A stretch of 27,183 bases of DNA from an uncultured Actinomycetes bacterium (lineage in GTDB: Bacteria > Actinomycetota > Thermoleophilia > Gaiellales > F1-60-MAGs149). Under the pieces are notes generated by a model. It saw only the letters and a list, made by a program, of their open reading frames with translations. It was not told the origin of the DNA and searched no databases. Shown here piece after piece: positions 25,119-27,183 of the stretch (positions within the stretch are counted from its first letter, which is position 1; each line of letters opens with the position of its first letter). The stretch spans positions 1 to 27,183 of the forward strand of contig CAJCBN010000463.1 of assembly GCA_903960645.1 (NCBI GenBank). The letters run 5' to 3'. A program made the position numbers and the translations under genes.

Positions 25119-26071
25119 CCGTGCTCGCCATCGAGGACCTCCACGTCTGGTTCGAGCTGCCCGACGGCAAAGAGCTGCACGCCGTTCAGGGCATCGATCT
25201 GTCCCTGGAGCGCGGCGAGCGCCTCGGCCTGGTCGGCGAATCCGGCTGTGGCAAGACCACGGCGATCCTCGCGATGATGGGCCTGCTGCCGCCGACGGCG
25301 AGTGCCGCGGGCCGCATCCTCCTCGACGGCGAAGACATCCTCGCGGGAGGCGACAACACGATGCGGGCGCACCGCTGGACGGACATCGCCATGGTCTTCC
25401 AGGGCGCGATGAACGCCTTTGATCCCGTCAAGACGATCGGCTCGCAGATCCGTGAGCCGATGCAGGCAGCCGGCCTCGCCAAGGGCAAGGCCGCGCGGGC
25501 ACGCACCGGCGAGCTGCTCGAGCTGGTGGGCATCGCCGCCGAACGCCAGGATCGCTATCCACACGAGTTCTCCGGCGGCATGCGCCAGCGCGCGGCGATC
25601 GCTATGGCCCTGGCCTGCGAGCCGAAGGTGCTGCTCGCCGACGAGCCGACGACCGCGCTCGACGTGATGGTGCAGGCGCAGATCCTCGAGCTGCTGATCC
25701 GGCTGACTGACGAGCTCGGATTGGCGATGATCATGGTCACCCACGACCTGCCGCTCGTCTCGCAGGTCTGCCAACGGGCCGCCGTGATGTACGCGGGACG
25801 GATCTCCGAGATCGGCACCACCAGCGAGCTCTACCACCATCCGCAGCACCCGTACACGCGCATGCTGTTCCGCGCCACGCCCGACCTGCTCGCCGAGCGT
25901 GACGTCATCTCGATTCCCGGCTCGCCGCCGCGGCTCGATCAGGAGATCATCGGCTGCCCGTTCCGCCCGCGCTGCGACGCCGCCATCGACACGTGCGCGA
26001 TCGCGTATCCCCCCACCCGCACCGCCGAGCCCGGGCACCTGAGCGCCTGCTTTGTTGAGGAGTCCGCATGA
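25115..26071 (+). CDS. Dpp/Opp-type ABC transporter ATPase (DppD-like)
   Basis: A 318-residue cytoplasmic ATPase energising the importer. Visible are Walker A GESGCGKTT (41-49), Q-loop Q96, signature FSGGM (152-156), Walker B VLLADEP (172-178) and the switch histidine H210. The C-terminal oligopeptide-transporter extension carries four cysteines, C281-x5-C287-x6-C294-x17-C312, a spacing recurrent in this subfamily and reported to me from memory as an iron-sulfur site in a mycobacterial DppD. The ATG overlaps the preceding stop (ATGA). It should form a heterodimer with the next gene product. Confidence 0.95.
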   Translation: MTVLAIEDLHVWFELPDGKELHAVQGIDLSLERGERLGLVGESGCGKTTAILAMMGLLPPTASAAGRILLDGEDILAGGDNTMRAHRWTDIAMVFQGAMNAFDPVKTIGSQIREPMQAAGLAKGKAARARTGELLELVGIAAERQDRYPHEFSGGMRQRAAIAMALACEPKVLLADEPTTALDVMVQAQILELLIRLTDELGLAMIMVTHDLPLVSQVCQRAAVMYAGRISEIGTTSELYHHPQHPYTRMLFRATPDLLAERDVISIPGSPPRLDQEIIGCPFRPRCDAAIDTCAIAYPPTRTAEPGHLSACFVEESA

Positions 26072-27012
26072 GCGAGACGCTGCTGTCGATCGAGGATCTG
26101 GTCGTCGAGTTCCGCCAGGGACGCAAGACGCGGGTGCACGCCGTCGACGGCGTGTCGCTGACGGTCGCGGCCGGCGAGTTCGTGGCGCTCGTTGGCGAAT
26201 CGGGCTGCGGCAAGACGACGACCGCGCAGACGGCGATGCGGATGGTCGAGGCGACCTCCGGCACGATCCGCTACCGCGACCGCGACATCACGCATGCCTC
26301 GCAGCGCGAGATGCGGCCCGTGCGGCGCGAGATGCAGATCATCTTCCAGGATCCGTACGAGTCGCTCGATCCGCGCTTCCGCGTCAAGGACATCGTCGCC
26401 GAGCCGCTGCAGATCCACGGCATCGGCGACCGTGAGGCGCGCGTCGGTGCCGCGCTCGAGCGAGCCGGACTGACCCCCGCCGACCTCTACATGGAGCGCT
26501 ATCCGCACGAGCTCTCCGGCGGACAGCGCCAGCGCGTCTCGATCGCCGCTGCGCTGGCGCTGGAGCCGACGATGCTGCTGGCCGACGAGCCGGTGTCGAT
26601 GCTCGACGTCTCGGTGCGCGCCGGCATCCTCGGCCTGCTCGACGAGCTCCGCCAGAGTGGCCTCGGCATCCTGATGATCACGCACGACCTCTCCACCGCC
26701 GCCCACTACGCGGACCGCATCTGCGTGATGTACCTGGGCCGGATCGTCGAGGAAGGGCCGGCCTCTGAGGTCATCCGCAACCCGCAGCACCCGTACACCA
26801 AGGCCCTCGTCTCCGTCGTCCCCCAGCCGGATCCCGAGCTGACCATGCAGCCGCAAATCCTGCAGGGCGAGACGCCCAACCCGACCGATGTGCCGTCCGG
26901 CTGCCGCTTCCACCCACGCTGCCCGGTCGCCACCGCGGCCTGCTCGTCCGAAGATCCTCAGCTGCGCGCGGCGGGCAGCGACGGCCACCGCGCCGCCTGC
27001 ATCCTCCTCTAA
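26068..27012 (+). CDS. Dpp/Opp-type ABC transporter ATPase (DppF-like)
   Basis: A 314-residue cytoplasmic ATPase, partner of the DppD-like protein. Walker A GESGCGKTT is at 43-51, Q-loop Q94 in 'IIFQDPYESLDPR' (the usual DppF/OppF sequence), signature LSGGQ at 149-153, Walker B MLLADEP at 169-175 and H206. The C-terminal extension has the same four-cysteine pattern as its partner: C279-x5-C285-x6-C292-x18-C311. The ATG overlaps the preceding stop (ATGA). Last gene of the operon; its TAA (27010-27012) is the first three bases of a long inverted repeat. Confidence 0.95.
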   Translation: MSETLLSIEDLVVEFRQGRKTRVHAVDGVSLTVAAGEFVALVGESGCGKTTTAQTAMRMVEATSGTIRYRDRDITHASQREMRPVRREMQIIFQDPYESLDPRFRVKDIVAEPLQIHGIGDREARVGAALERAGLTPADLYMERYPHELSGGQRQRVSIAAALALEPTMLLADEPVSMLDVSVRAGILGLLDELRQSGLGILMITHDLSTAAHYADRICVMYLGRIVEEGPASEVIRNPQHPYTKALVSVVPQPDPELTMQPQILQGETPNPTDVPSGCRFHPRCPVATAACSSEDPQLRAAGSDGHRAACILL

Positions 27013-27100
27013 TTGATCAGAGGGGTCTGGCCCCTTTGTCTTAACAAAGGGGCCAGACCCCTCTGGTAAGACAAAGGGGCCAGACCCCTCTGATCAATTA
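27010..27100. terminator. Long perfect inverted repeat with a third embedded unit
   Basis: Perfect 34-bp arms (27010-27043 and 27067-27100) flank a 23-base spacer. The spacer is itself a further copy of a 22-base unit: the unit occurs inverted at 27018-27039 and direct at 27044-27065 and 27071-27092. The first arm includes the TAA of the ATPase gene; the second arm probably covers the stop of a convergent gene. It is probably a bidirectional terminator built from the same palindrome family as 8505-8606. Alternative pairings (unit 1 with 2 or with 3) are possible. Confidence 0.7.
27018..27092. repeat. Three copies of the GGGGYCAGACCCC palindrome unit
   Basis: The three identical 22-base units each contain AAAGGGGCCAGACCCC and are arranged minus, plus, plus. 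The core matches units A and B at 8505-8606, where the second C of GGCCAG is T in both. Confidence 0.75.
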
Positions 27101-27183
27101 GCGTCTCCGACACGCCAACGGTCCGCACCAGTAGTCACGCTCCACGTGTGCAGCGCGATCTGGGCCAGCACCACGTCGCCTGC
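27094..27183 (-). CDS. Possible 3' end of a convergent gene (partial)
   Basis: On the minus strand a frame is open from the window edge for 29 residues to a TGA at 27094-27096 inside the inverted repeat. It reads '..GDVVLAQIALHTWSVTTG..', protein-like with GC-rich third positions. A second open frame ends at TAA 27098-27100 but has poorer codon use. There is too little sequence to name a family. Confidence 0.3.
   Translation of the reverse strand, partial: AGDVVLAQIALHTWSVTTGADRWRVGDAN

Noticed and set aside
27010..27100. CRISPR array
   Set aside because: The 22-base unit occurs three times, but one copy is inverted and the intervals are only 4-5 bases, so there are no spacers.

Overview
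The window is GC-rich, tightly packed bacterial DNA, most likely from an actinobacterium (Actinomycetota; Thermoleophilia or a relative is my guess, not shown). Support: a valS-folC-ndk order as in many actinobacteria, a small beta-carbonic anhydrase very close in sequence to my recall of mycobacterial Rv1284, lipoprotein-type solute-binding proteins, GTG starts, and several genes that look leaderless (TANNNT, six bases, start codon). I see no rRNA, tRNA, CRISPR array, insertion sequence or phage gene.

Layout. (1) 2-8434 (+): a giant, cysteine-containing, repeat-rich surface or secreted protein whose start lies left of the window. (2) 8435-8701: palindromic repeats and a strong hairpin. (3) 8702-14259: housekeeping block on the minus strand (beta-carbonic anhydrase; ndk; then folC and valS as a coupled pair), with two small plus-strand membrane-protein genes in the gaps (120 aa and 34 aa). 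(4) 14338-27012: a transport and catabolism region with three paralogous family-5 solute-binding lipoproteins, an alpha/beta hydrolase, a coupled DUF917 + hydantoinase/oxoprolinase pair, and one complete Dpp/Opp-type ABC transporter (SBP-permease-permease-ATPase-ATPase). (5) 27010-27183: a large inverted repeat that overlaps the last stop codon, then perhaps the 3' end of a convergent gene.

How it may work together (inference): the third SBP and the four coupled genes after it form one ABC importer. The other two SBPs have no permease genes in the window and could share this importer, widening its substrate range. The DUF917/HyuA pair is divergent from the transporter operon across only 59 bases, so the imported compound may be a cyclic ureide, hydantoin-like or thiohydantoin-like molecule, or a peptide-like precursor, processed by these enzymes and perhaps by the hydrolase.

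Non-coding points of most interest: a five-copy palindrome family with the core GGG-YCAGACCC at both ends of the window, a perfect 44-bp palindrome between convergent genes, and a perfect 13-bp stem that takes in the start codon of the first permease gene.
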